A DNA stretch of 64,000 bases, taken from assembly GCF_000276665.1 (NCBI RefSeq), contig NW_004955417.1, positions 30,248,059 to 30,312,058 of the forward strand, written 5' to 3'. Source of the stretch: Chinchilla lanigera. Taxonomy: Eukaryota; Chordata; Mammalia; Rodentia; Chinchillidae. The position numbers and the translations under genes are program-made. Below are positions 12,406 through 24,007 of the stretch, piece after piece; within the stretch, counting starts at the first letter, position 1; every line of letters begins with the position of its first letter. The notes beneath the pieces were generated by a model, which was not told the origin of the DNA, did not search any database, and worked only from the letters and a program-made list of their open reading frames with translations.

Positions 12406-12419
12406 CTGTAGAAAATAAA
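12406..12419 (-). promoter_or_regulatory. Possible decoy 3' splice site upstream of exon 4
   Basis: Within intron 3, 38 nt before the real exon 4 acceptor, the minus strand reads tttattttctacag, a stronger polypyrimidine tract plus CAG than the used site (cacttccttgtag). Splicing there would add 38 nt, shift the frame and soon reach a stop, so it should be silent or lead to decay. The real acceptor was chosen because it alone preserves the ANGPT1 frame and the 233-bp exon length. Confidence 0.4.
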
Positions 12420-13929
12420 CAGTGATTCAACTAGCTCCTGAATTTCAGATTAGAAATTTAAATCAGGCATTTTACCGTGAATGTACTTATTTGAGATTTG
12501 AGAATTATACAGTTTTAAAGTAGGAGCTACCTGTGCATAACATGTCAGACAAAGAATTATGAAGCCAGATGTCAAAACAGTTTGATTCCTAAGTATAGTT
12601 TATTCCTGGGATGTATCTTATATCCACTGTAGCTCAGTTAGACCCAGAAAATTGCATTCTGAAAAAGCTATAGTATGACTTTTACTAAGAAAAATGGGTT
12701 CAATAAGAAACACGATAGTTCATAAAAATATGAACAAAATATAGAAGCCATTTGTAATCTTACTTAGCGTCATTCATTTGGGATCCTCAACTCATTTCCA
12801 CTGATTAAATTGCACCACAACTCTGTAGGTTCCAGGAAGACCTCAAACGCAAAGTACAGAACCAGAAAGTGATCTCTTTGAAGTCATAGCATTCAGGACT
12901 TCCAAGACAGGGCTGTCGCTATTTACTGCTCAACCTGAACTTCAGGATGAGGCGATGCACGCTGAGTTCCAAACTCACTGAGTACATGGTTTAGGAAATG
13001 CAAGACCGCTTTTGGCTGGGGTCGTGGTCTCACAAAAGCAAGGGGTGCTTTGCCCCAAGTGATGCAATCTTGCAAAGCCTTCCTTCCTCAGAGCGCGGCA
13101 GAGGGGCTCCCTCACACCCACCCACGATAGCGATGCAGCACATTATTCTGGAAATAAAAAGCATTTGCATTTTATGGAGTGACTAATATACTAGTGCTCC
13201 TCGGGGAAAAGGCTTACTCACTCTCCTCTGTTCCATTTCCAGAGGGTTCATCCAGCCCTCAGTTTACAAGCTGTTATTCAAATGAAATTATAAGAACGAG
13301 CACTTAATTTACCTTGGAGAAATATAGCACTGAATCATTCCTATCCTTCTTCAAAACAAAACACTCAGGAGTGTTTTAAGTTTAGGGCTTAAATTACACA
13401 ATGGGGTGATTTGAAGAGGCAAACTTCCCAGCTCCACGTTCTGGGCATGAGCCATCTGTCACGCCTGACAGCAGGAGAGGTACTGAGGATGGTCTCGGAG
13501 CACCCAGGCCTCTGCTGGCCAGCCTGTCCTCCAAGGAACGCAGCTCAGCACGAGGCCCAGGGCCCAGGCTGTGTACAGAGCCCTGCTAGTCGCTGACACC
13601 GGTGGGAGTATACAGTGCCATGGAGGACCTCCACAGCACACCCAGCACAGGAATCTCTGTGTCTTACACCACACTTCTCGCTGGAGCGGCCTTCCCTCTC
13701 CCGGACAGTGATGGGCTGATTATGAAGAACACCCAGGTTGAATGGATCTTTAGAAAATCTGATGGTCACTTACACCTCTTAAACCTTTTGTTTTGTTTTG
13801 GAAATGAAAGACATAAGCAAGGAAATCAGAATAAGATGAAGGACAACATCACCAAAGGATCGACATGCCTTACTATCTTTTATTATTTTCTTCTGTGCCA
13901 ATGACTTGCTGCTCTTGGAAAAGATGATG

Positions 13930-14042
13930 GAAAAGGAACGGGGGTGAAGGAAGAGAGAAAGGAAGGAAGAGAGGGAAGGAAGGAGGAAGAGCGGGAAGGA
14001 AGGAGGAAGAGAGGAAGGAAAGCAAGGAGCACAGGGAGGAAA
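13930..14042. repeat. Purine-rich (GGAA)n tract
   Basis: Roughly 110 bp of G/A on the plus strand, built from ggaaggaagg and aggaagag units. It may form H-DNA. The Ser/Leu/Pro-rich open frames antisense to it are compositional artefacts. Confidence 0.9.
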
Positions 14043-14840
14043 CAGAATCATAAACAGCATCTCTGCTGTCTGCTTTTAAAATGCCCTCTCCACCGCTCCA
14101 TCCTGGTAAAATGATTAGCACAACTGCTGTGGAAGGAAGTAGAGATTTTCTCTGTTCCAGCTGATTTTTGGTATTCCAATCTGAGAACAACTACAACCAA
14201 AGTCTCAGCTCACTCTCAGTTTACCTTCTGATCACTTTTGTTCTTATTCCTGGAACAATGATCAGGGGCAAGATTGCCATAATTTAGCCAGCAATTTATA
14301 AGAAAATTCTTTTTCAAATTTGCAGGAGTTACGGTACACTAGCAGCTAACCTTGCATTAGCTGCTAAGACGATCATCATGTATAGGTCAAAATTTGAAAC
14401 TCTGGTCATATAATACTGGATAAATACTCCAAGTTATGTTTTCTGTCCCTGAAATGAGACAAGACTGGGCTTTCAATTTTCCTAGTCAGTGAGTAACATG
14501 CAGGTCTGGAAAATATAATGTTTTAGCTGTAACTTGCTTTTGTTAGTTACTAAGTGCCAATAATTGTGTAAAATACAAAATGACATTATTCCTAGACTAA
14601 GGAATTTTCAAGAGAAAAATCTCAAATTTAAAAAAGGAACTCTAGAAACTTCAGTTTCAGACAAAATACGTCTTTCCACATTTTTGTACCAATATTTCCC
14701 ACTTTCTAATTTTGATGCTCTCACTGCACAGGAGGCTATGTACGCAGAGACAGACGCTACTTGACATGTCAGTAAAGGAGGCAGGTTGGCTGATGTTGTT
14801 TTGTTTCACACCACATTTGGGAAGAAGCAAGAATGAGGGG

Positions 14841-15240
14841 TGTTTTAGTCACTTCCTCATCCGTGAGGCACAAGGCCTGACTCACAGGAGGAGGTCTATT
14901 CTGGCTCACAGCTTCAGAAGGTTCCGTCCACAGCCAGCAGGTCACACGCACACCCACAGCGGTGGGAGGGCTGGGCAGAGGAGAGCTGCTCACATCGTGG
15001 ACGCCAGGAAGCACAGGGTTACAGGAAGAGCCAGGGAAGGAGATGCACCCGTCCAGGTCTCACCCCCAGTGACCACCTCTTCCTACCAGCCCTCAACTAA
15101 CAGCACATTTAGCTGTACTGATCCATGGGAGGCATCAGTCCACAGAGGAGAATACTGCCCCCAGCACCAGTCACCTTCCAGAAGCCCCACCTGCTGTGAC
15201 ACGGGGCCCTTGGGGGGAACATCTGAGATCTAAACTATAG
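14841..15240 (-). mobile_element. MT-type MaLR LTR, near full length
   Basis: Antisense on the plus strand: starts 'tgttttagtcacttcc', then 'aggaggtctattctggctca', 'cagcttcagaaggttccgtc', 'gctgctcacatcgtgg', 'gccaggaagcacaggg', and ends 'atctaaactatag'. About 400 bp, the expected size of a MaLR LTR. It is solitary, with no internal region. In ANGPT1 intron 3 it is in sense with the gene, so its old promoter and poly(A) signals would point along the transcript. Confidence 0.78.
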
Positions 15241-15839
15241 CAAGAAGTTAATCAAATAAGTCCTGGTGCCTAATGAACAATTCTGGATAGTAACATGTAG
15301 GACAAAGGACTTGCAATCCCTGTGTAAAAGGAATATATATATGCATGTCAGGAACAACATCAACTTTCATAATTCACTAAACAGCCTTTAACATGTCATG
15401 ACTACAGGTATCAGAAGACATCAGCGCAGCTGTCACCTCAGAGGAGACGTTCACTCAAGGTGAAGAGGCAGTCAGAGAAGTGAGAAGCACTTTGTGCCGA
15501 GAAACAGGAAACCTTCACGAGGCGTCTGCCTGCCTGGGTGACGCCTGAGCATGGTTTGCAGTTGACTGGAGTAAGAACCGCCTAGCAGACCAGTGGGGCA
15601 CTGATCTGAGTGTGTCTGTGGGTGACTGACCAGGAGGCCAGCAAATAGAGGTCAAAGACCCACCTGGGATGTGGGCGCCACCAACCAATGAGCAGGTTTG
15701 GATGGAATAAAACAAGGACACAAGGGAGCAAGCCTCTCTGAAGGGCTCCGGTCTCCCTGGGTGGGTCTGCCCCTTGCTGCTGCACCCTTGGAGTCGATCT
15801 CCAGGTCTCATTTCACGCGCCCTAAACTCCCTCCAGTGA

Positions 15840-16060
15840 CTCCCCAAGGAGCCTCCAGGCCTCTGGTCTTGGACCGGCACTGCATCCTGCTCCCTCCAGC
15901 TTCACGGCTTCCAGCTTCACGGCTTCCAGCTTCTTGGAGCAGCTGCCTGGCCCTCCTGCCTCTAATCCACAGACACGCATGCGGGCTCTCCTGCCTCAGA
16001 TCCTGGGAGTCTGCCTAACAAACCCCCTCACACATATATATTGTATTGCTTCTGTTGCTC
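15840..16060 (+). repeat. Possible degraded LTR end with 15-bp tandem repeat
   Basis: The stretch 'ggcctctggtcttggaccgg' through 'acatatatattgtattgctt' and 'ctgttgctctag' resembles the 3' end of an old mammalian LTR-type interspersed repeat, but I cannot name the family. Inside it, ccagcttcacggctt occurs twice in tandem at 15896-15925, followed by a partial third copy. Confidence is low. Confidence 0.35.
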
Positions 16061-16063
16061 TAG

Positions 16064-16129
16064 ATGTGCACATGCACGTGCACGCGCGCACGCGCGCGCG
16101 CACACACACACACACCCACACACACACAC
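16064..16129. repeat. Alternating purine-pyrimidine (Z-DNA-type) tract
   Basis: 52 bp of strict purine-pyrimidine alternation (16064-16115) passing from TG/CA through a central CG block (gcgcgcacgcgcgcgcgcac) into (CA)n, then ccc and more CA. Such a CG-rich alternating tract is a strong Z-DNA candidate. Confidence 0.93.
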
Positions 16130-16688
16130 TGCTTCCCAGACAGCCACGCCATTTCTTCACTAGATCACCCAAGCAGCCCTTTACTCCAGCCCTTCTTGAC
16201 TGACTTTGCGAATCTTTTGTATCGGTGACAATTTCTGAGACGACTCCAGGAAGATGGGTCCCTTCTCAGTTCTTCTGTTTCCTCTCACAGCACTCATCTC
16301 CCTGATTTATCTCTTCTTCATACTTGGCTTGCAAATGACTGTTTTCTTTGATCTTCCTACCCTTTGGCTACGATCTGCTTGGAAGTCAGCCCTCCCTCCT
16401 TGTTACTTCCAAAAGCAGTTGGAGTCCACAGTCTACATGCCAAATATTCACATACTAGGGCTAGCTGTTATCATGTCCTCGTAAGACACTTGTAATTGAG
16501 TAGCATGTTAGAGACCCTCGTCACCTTTGATGCATAAAGCAATGCAGACTGCGTACATGTCACAGGCCCCCATATATAGGTAGGAAAATCTCAGTATTTT
16601 ATTCAGAACCATGCAGATATTAACTGTAAGTACCAGGTTTTTAAAAACTGCAATACACTACAGTGGACAGTGGAGTTGATACATTTTT

Positions 16689-16794
16689 TTTTTCTTTTTT
16701 TTTTTTTTTGGTTTTTCTCCGGTACCAGGAACCGAACTCACGACCTTGCGCTTGCCAGGCAGGCGCTTTTGCCGCTGAGCTAAATCCCCAGCCC
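16689..16794 (-). mobile_element. ID-like SINE insertion with perfect 15-bp TSD
   Basis: Minus-strand reading: gctggggatttagctcagcg, then gcaaaagcgcctgcctggca and a B box 'gagttcggttcctgg', then an A-rich tail. Flanking direct repeats agttgatacattttt occupy 16674-16688 and 16795-16809. It shares the diagnostic 'gcaaaagcgcctgcc' block with the copy at 10462, so both come from one source subfamily. Sense relative to ANGPT1, in intron 3. Confidence 0.93.
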
Positions 16795-19274
16795 AGTTGA
16801 TACATTTTTATTAGGCTCTATGAAAATTCCTTTGTCAACTTCTGGGGAAGCTTAGATTAAATAAACAGCTCTTACTGAAGATGCATCTTCTGAACCAGCG
16901 TTCTATGGAGCATTTACAAGTCTGTGCACTAAATCTATACAGCTTGAGCTAAAAATCCCCAAACAGAGTTTCTCACAGGATTTTCAGTTCTTCCTGTTTC
17001 CCATCTTTCTGGAGTCACTTTGAGAAGAGACATGCCTTGGAATTTGGCACTTAACTTCCGCTTTGAGGCAGAGGTGCACTCTAATGAAAAATAAAGTAAA
17101 CAAAATAGGCCCAGGCTTGAACTTCAGTGCAAGGTCCGGTGTGAGCATACACAAGCCCACACGACGGTTTCAGGTTGATTTTCCCCTCATTTTACACTTA
17201 GTTTTCCACACGCACCTTATTGGAAGTATTTCAAATCACTGAACACATCTTGCAGCTTTCACACAGAAACCTCTCTCTTTCAAGTTGTTTCCCACAAAAA
17301 GTCTTAACATAGCAGCCAATGAATTCGTGGTGGGGGGAACCCCTAGTTCTATGGGTGTAAATATAACTCCTCCAAAAAGGAGGAGGATGCGGAGCATATA
17401 GGAACCTCATTTTGTCTGCCTGGATTTATTTAAAAACAATTCCAGTTTTTCATTACTTTTAGTGAGCAGAGAGCCAACAGGCACTGTAAGTAGGTTTAGG
17501 GAGACTGGCTTCTTCCACCCGATTTAAACAGAAGTGTATTTAGTCTGGGTTAAGCTAATACTTCGCGTTTTTAATTGGAATACTAAATTTTATTTCCAAA
17601 TCTGAATCACATTTTTTTGGTAATGCAAATTTGAAATCGAAGCATAGTTGCTATAAGTAAACATTAGCAAGAAATGTTTAAAAGAGTGGGGTAAATAAAG
17701 TAAAGTAAATAAAGTAAATATGCTGAGGAAGCCAGAAATCAGGAGGGAAGGTGACTGATTACTTTCATGACATCGAAAGGAGTAATTTTAAAGCAATACG
17801 AACATGAGAAGCACCCCGTCTCAGAAGCTGGAACAAGTGGAATAATGGGGAAGACAGGTTTGGCGTTTCTGGTAATGCGCACGTCCATCTGGCAGTCTGG
17901 GAAGAAGTCGTGGAAGAAGTAAAGCGAGCACAGAATTTTGAAGGATCAACAAGAACTAGTGATATAAAAAATACAGCTGGCCGTGGCTGGCAAGGCAAAT
18001 GTCAGCTGTGACACCAGCCACACGCACGACCAACCACTTTGCCCGCCTCGCGTGGCTGCCACCAGACCGTGACTCTCAGCTGGCGTTAGAATTGGGAACC
18101 GCTTCATGGAGAGTCTAAGTCACACGCGGCTTGTGACGGAGTTGGTTACCTCAGGGACCAAGGGACAGGGTGTCCAGGCTGCCTGGCCTGAGAGCTGCTG
18201 CTCGGGGGCATGCGGCTGCACCTTCCACACAGCAAGACAGGGACGAAGGACTGCACAGCGGCCGCTGGAACAGCAGGGACTGTCATCCCAGGGAGGAGAA
18301 CTTGCGGCCGTCAGAGACGGAACCCTCAGGGGCCAGGGGCCAGGGGCCCTGCAACAAGCAACGGGCCTCACATTTCACAAAGACGATGTTGGCGGAGCTC
18401 TGAGCCACTCGCTGGGCTGGCACCAGGGCTAACAGTGATGGCCTAGACAGGAGGGCGTGTGACCCCGGACACAGCCAGTGGGGACTGATGGCACAGGATG
18501 GACTGGGATGACGTGCAGCCACAGTGCTCGGAGGACAGACCGGTGAGGATCAGAGACAGACCCGAGATCTCCAGTGCGTAAAGGTGCAGAGGCTACGGAC
18601 ATTTAGACCAAAAGGATGCTCGGGACCATTCAATTCATCATAGGAAAAACTGCAAGGAAAATTTAAGGCTCTCCTCAGTCAGCCTACAGGCATTCTGTTT
18701 ACAAGGAAGGGAATGGGGCGGGACACATTTCCCAGTTCAGCTCATCTTTAAAAGCATGAACTTTATTACAACATGGGGCACTGTATGTGTTATGCAAGTA
18801 GATGCCCAATACGCTGTCCCACACTGACACTGTGTCTGTCTCTCACTTCTCGCTACCCTCCACACCAAGTACCGCGTCAGGCGCCAGCCACGGGTTGTTC
18901 TGGACGCTGCTCTGATTCATGCAGGACAGCCCCTGAGCAGGTGCCGCCTTCCTGTCCTTGCATCAGTGCTAGACGGGAGCTCACCACAGATTCTGTTCAC
19001 ATTTATATTTATAAAGTGCAATAATTCCCACCTACCCATCTTATATGTAAACACCAATACAATTAACATTGAGGGATCTACGTGCACACATATTATAAAC
19101 TATAATTTTCCACACAAGGAAAAGTACTATGGTTATTTTGGTTACTGTTTGAGAGGAAAACATTTCGATAGATACCTTGCCTTGACCTCTTTGACACACA
19201 GCGACTACAACTCAAGCCAGCCGGGGTGCTAGAAATTAGAGAAGTTTAACTTAGCATTTTTTCAAGTGGAGGAA

Positions 19275-19680
19275 AGCTTTAATTAAAATGGCTATGGTTT
19301 AACTTTTCATTTCTTTAGGCATATTAATTATTAAAACATTAATGCTTGGTTAGGCCAGTGCAGCAATTAGTTTGTAAGACATTGTTTGGTATCTTGAATT
19401 GCACTTAAAAATTAATTAACTTAGAAACTTTCCATAACTCCAGCTGGAAGATGGATGGGGCCTGGCAGGGTCCCGTGAACTCCTGGTGTAACATCAGGAG
19501 TTCGCATGTCCTCCTCCGTTATTAGAAGGCCCACGTCATGGTCTGTGCTGGGAGAGGCCAAAAACAATCAAGTCTGCAGTGCATGGAATTTATATGCATG
19601 TGTGTTAAGAGAACGACTTGACAGGCGCATCAATTAAACTGCAAGTTGCATCGTGTTGGAAAGATCTTTACACTAATTAA
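19275..19680. promoter_or_regulatory. TAATTA-rich non-repeat block, candidate conserved element
   Basis: AT-rich sequence without an obvious repeat family that carries several homeodomain-type cores: tttaattaaaa, tattaattatt, attaatg, caattag, aattaattaac, and, after a gap, tcaattaaac and ctaattaata. Motif clustering alone is weak evidence in AT-rich DNA; conservation would decide. Confidence 0.25.
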
Positions 19681-20078
19681 TACAGCGAATCACTCTGGAG
19701 TTGAACCCTAATTTGGCTGTGGTCTTGCTTTTTCATCCAGGGCAAGTTATTGGGCATCTGAGGACTGGGAAAGCATGGCGCCCAGTGTGCAGGACCGGCT
19801 GGCGGCTGGGCCCAGGGGTGTGAAGCCAGGGGCACAGAGGCACGTGTGGCAGATGCTGCCCACGATGCTGGGTGCCGCATTCCTCTTGCATCTCGCTCAG
19901 CAGGGCCTGCGATGGTTCCTCCCTCACTCCACACAACCCACGCAAGTCCCAGCGGGGCCAGGGGTCTTGCTCTCTCCTGCACACTTTGATGTGAGGTTTA
20001 TGCAGGTTTCGCTTTGCAGCTGGGGGGCTCCTGGAGTTGCCCTCTGCCTGCTGTCTTCCCACCTTGGCGGGAGCTGAA

Positions 20079-20120
20079 GCAGAGCAGAGCAGAGCAGAGC
20101 AGAGCAGAGCAGAGCAGAGC
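20079..20120. repeat. (GCAGA)n pentanucleotide microsatellite
   Basis: Eight perfect GCAGA units plus GC. Length is about 42 bp. The poly-Leu/Cys/Ser frames across it are artefacts. Confidence 0.95.
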
Positions 20121-23100
20121 CGGCAGGGGACCGACAGCCCAGCCAGGTGACTCGGCCTCTGGCTCCCAGGTCCAGGCTCACACAGGGCCCCACTCAAGCA
20201 GCTGCACGTGAGGAGCTCTGTCCCCTGCCCTCTTCCCCAATCTTTGAGCAGAGGCCCTGGGACGCGTGCAGAGGGAAGTCAGAAAAGCAGCCGCTGCTGT
20301 CCGAGTTTGTGCCCTTCACCTCCGGTAAAGGTCGACTGTTTCCTGTTAGTCTGGCTCTGGGATGTGCCATTTCAGTCACGTGGGCGAGTTAAGGTCCCTA
20401 CTTCTAAGCCTTTTCCTTGAGGTAAGAGCCAAAGCCATGTTTTGGGATTAGGGCAGCATCCAGCAAAAGGAAGGAAAGCTCCCTAAAGACAGCAGACTGC
20501 AAGGTTCCTAGAGTCACTCCCACCAGATTGCAGAGAAGGCAAAGGGAGAGCAAAGCTCACCAATCCTGCGCCTGCTCTGTGCTCTCAGCTGTTTGGGGAT
20601 AAAGTGAATCTAATGAGGCCCCAAAGCCACTTTCATTTGTCAGGATGTGAATCCGCAGGCCCTCTCCGCATGCTGTGTAACACAATCCCATCCATAAAAC
20701 ATTTCTCATTCCTCTGAGGTGGGGACATCGCAGAGGACCCGTGCTGCTCCAGCCGGGAAGTGACGCTCCTGACACCACCCTGAACCCCTGGAAGCAAGCA
20801 AGACTGACTGAGATAAGCCAGTCCTCGGAGTGTATTAGCTGACCCAACCGGCCCGGCCACGGAAAGGCGCGCTGCTCCTACACACAGAGGGGCCTTGCGT
20901 GGGAACAGCCATGTGTTCCTGGAGGACTGTGTTCAGTGAAGACCGGGTGGGGATGGTCAATGTCCCTCGCTCTGCAGGCAGCTCCAGTCCGACCTGACCT
21001 TCTCTCCCCTGACACGGAAGGAACAATTTGCCTGCTGCTCTACAGAGTGCTGGGCAGGACTCCTCTCCTTCCGCCACACGTGTGAAGATGAGTGACATGA
21101 GCAGAAAAGGAAGAGGGGCATCACATCGGGTATTTTGGGTTTGTGCAAAGAAAAACGCTTCCAAAAAAAGGTTCGAAGTACGGCCGGCAAATGGACAGAA
21201 GTCTCTCCAGCCCTCGCTGAGCCCTTTGGCAGGAAGACAGTGGTCTCAGCAAGGACAGACCCGAGGAGTTACCAACGTCGCGGGGGGATTCGGGCTGGTA
21301 GAGCAGGAGCACAGGCGTGAACTTCAAACTAAAACCTAAATCCCAAACTTCTTTTGGAATAGGACGTGGAATTGTTCTACTTCTGAAAAATTATTGTTAG
21401 CAGTGAATGATATAATCTGTGTCTGCAGGAACATTGAGTTTTCTCTAGAAACTGTGACTTCACTGGGGTGCTGAGGGAGTGCTGTTTGAGGAAACCATTC
21501 AGCTTGACCCGGAGGGGCTTTGAGAGCCACCTGACTTGGTGTTGCTAATGGGACAGAGAAAATAACTTTTAATCAGTTTCCCTTAAAAATGTAACATTTT
21601 TTAGTGATAATCCTATTACAGGAATGGATACCAGGTTCTGTATCAAACACATGTTGGAAAGACTAAAAATCCAAAAAGTAAATTAAAAGGGATTCTATTT
21701 TAAAGGTTAAAAAAAAGAAAGAGTATGAAGGTAAGAAAAAGGGACAGAGAGAACCCTGAGGAGCTGACACTTGGGGATTTCCTGCCTACACTTTTAGTGT
21801 CCTGACAGCCAAAGTGTCTCATGGACACCAAAGGGTAGCACACACAGCAACAATGCCTGCAGGGAAGGCGTCTGAATCTCCGCTGGCACCTGTTTAAAGA
21901 TCTGTGTGATAACATTCTCCACGGAGGGGGAGAGAAGTTTAGAAGCCCATCTCCAGAGAAAGAAGGCTGCAAAACAATGTGTATAGTTTCACACACCTTT
22001 GTGAAAATATATTCATATTCTAATACTCAGCAAAATGTTCTGCTTTCTGTGGTGAGATCATGTTTTTTTCATTTTCCTTTGTATATTTTTCCTTTCTCCA
22101 TAAAAATGCATATTATTTCTATAATCCTAAAAAGAAATAATGAATCAGAAAAATAAAGTTTTCCTGTTCGATTCTTTCAAATTTTCTGGGGTGTTTCCAC
22201 AATAGAGGTTGAAATATATCACTATACGTGGGGTTCACTGTGGTTGATCCAAGTCAAGGATGCTTCGAGGTAAGCTGCTCCCTACACACACGCACATGCC
22301 CCGTAGTGTGAAGCCATGGTGGGGGAAGTGGGCTCCTAGCGGGATTTCCAACCACAGAGCATTTCGTCATGCAGCCAGGTCAGGGGCAGGCCCTACCGAG
22401 TTTACCCCACAACACTGTTCAAGGCTGAACAAATGGAAAACTGAGCAATGCAAGTCAGAGCAACAAGTGACCCTGTCATATTCTAAACCAACAGCCAGGT
22501 TTATTTCCTTTGTGTAGAAGCTTAATTTCAGTGGTTGGCGCTGAGGTCACTGCCAGCGTGAAGCTGGGAACCCTTGCAGGTCATGCACAGCAGCGGCCAT
22601 GTGAGGAGGAAAGAGAAGGCCTAGCAGGGAAGAAGCCAGGGGTTCCCGCCCTGGACGGGTCCCGCGCTGTGCCCTGGATGGCCCCTCAGGCTTTGTGACC
22701 CTGGACCTCGCCTGCGTCCCCTTCCCTCCTCTGACAGGCGGTGGAGAACCAGCAGCTCTCCAAGGGCCTCCCTGGTATGGAACGGGGCAGAAGCCGGGGT
22801 ACCAGCTCTGTGGGCTTCACTGACCTCTACCACACAAGTCTTTAACAGGGCAGAGTGCACAAGGCTGAAACCCAACTTCAGGCCACCCAAATACTCAGGA
22901 GGATGAGATTAAACACAATTAAATGCCATCAAGGACAGGACTGTGGCACCATGGACATCAGTGCTCTGACTGAGTTGTCCCTCACCAGTGTGCATGACTT
23001 CAAACACGAAGACAAGGATTAAAGGGCATTTCCAACCCCTTATTATCAGAACCCAGGGCCAGGACCCTGATGCCTACTGCATTGCCCGAGAGGATGCATG

Positions 23101-23594
23101 GCTCCTAAAGCACAGGGGCGGCCACCTCCGCAGAGCTACCCGAACAGCTAATTATGTCCGGAGTCAATGGCTTGAAATGAGAAACAAGACAGACAGCCTC
23201 TTGATTAGCTTTAAAGGCAAATAACTTTCTGGAAAAAATTAAAAATCGTGGTCTCTTTAGGGCAAGATCCCTGAATTCAGCCATTTTCTTATTTCATAAA
23301 AGTTTAAGAGTGAGCTAAGTGAAAATCCAAGATGCTCTATTTGCTCTTATTATAAATTTTGATTCTGCTAAATGTCAATATTTTATGTCACCAAATTTAG
23401 CCAGAGTCAAAGTATTTTGCTTTTGTATGTTAGGATTCCAACAACTGAACATTAGAAAAATCAATGCTGTCCTAGCAAGCAAGCGTCTCAAGATTGCAAG
23501 CAACAGCATCTGCTGATTTTGGACATATTTACTCTATGTGCCCTAAGACTTCCTTCCTGTCTGTTTAAAAAATTAATTTGCCTCTACATTTCTG

Positions 23595-23783
23595 TTTTTA
23601 TTCAGCACTGGAAATTAAACCCAGAGCTTTTGCCCTGAGCTTCCTCCTCACGCCTTTCCATGCTTTATTTTCAGACAGGATCTCGCTAAGTCTCTGGGTC
23701 CCCAGCCTGGACTCTAATATGGGACTCTGCTGCCTCAGCCTCCCAGAGTGCTGGGTTACTGGTGTGAGCCACCACTCCCAGCT
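23595..23783 (-). mobile_element. ID+B1 composite (B4-like) SINE next to exon 3
   Basis: On the plus strand, an antisense ID end (cagcactggaaattaaaccc) is followed by an antisense B1-like monomer: 'agacaggatctcgctaagtc', 'tgctgcctcagcctcccaga', 'gtgctgggttactggtgtga', 'gccaccactcccagc'. The 7SL-derived part is complete at its head. It ends about 100 bp beyond the exon 3 donor and is in sense orientation with the ANGPT1 transcript. No clean target-site duplication was found. Confidence 0.8.
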
Positions 23784-23885
23784 GTAGTTCTTTTTTGGAA
23801 ACCAACTCAATCTTAATTTTCTAAAGCGTTGGCAGAGACATAAATGGGTACACACATAGGTGGTGCTGAAGAAAGCAATCCTCAC

Positions 23886-24007
23886 CTGTTTTTTTCATGA
23901 ATTTTTAGAATTTCATTTGTCTGTTGAAGAAGCTGCTTCTCTAGTTTGTACGTTGACAATGAATTCTCCAGCAGTTGTATTTCAAGTCGAGAAGTCTGGT
24001 TTAGTAC
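23886..24007 (-). CDS. ANGPT1: ANGPT1 exon 3 (coiled coil)
   Basis: Second of the three ANGPT1 exons here in genomic order. Read on the minus strand after the acceptor 'ttatgttaag', the frame is VLNQTSRLEIQLLENSLSTY followed by KLEKQLLQQTNEILKIHEKN. It ends with AG, the first two bases of a serine codon completed by exon 4. The exon is 122 bp: phase 0 at its start, phase 2 at its end. By human numbering it covers about residues 152-192. It opens with an N-glycosylation sequon (Asn-Gln-Thr, about residue 154). The rest has the Leu/Ile spacing of a parallel coiled coil, which oligomerises the protein so that several fibrinogen-like domains can cluster TIE2. The donor is AACAG|gtgagg. The acceptor is weak: A at -3 and a polypyrimidine tract broken by purines. 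A run of seven A residues lies just before the donor. The exon is too short to form a long open frame alone and was identified by translating the splice-bounded segment. Confidence 0.97.

Larger units (their letters stand above)
12368..23885 (-). other. ANGPT1: ANGPT1 intron 3, complete (11,518 bp)
   Basis: Phase 2 intron between exons 3 and 4. It holds a purine tract (about 13930-14042), a MaLR LTR (14841-15240), a possible degraded LTR end with a short tandem repeat, a long alternating purine-pyrimidine tract, a young ID SINE (16689-16794), an AGCAG repeat (20079-20120), a TAATTA-rich stretch (19275-19680) and an ID+B1 composite near exon 3. 12420-13930, 16810-19270 and 20260-23590 show nothing I can identify beyond unique intron sequence. 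No small RNA gene was recognised. Confidence 0.9.

Noticed and set aside
13779..14190. Ser/Leu/Pro-rich minus frames
   Set aside because: Direct translation of the GGAA-type purine tract.
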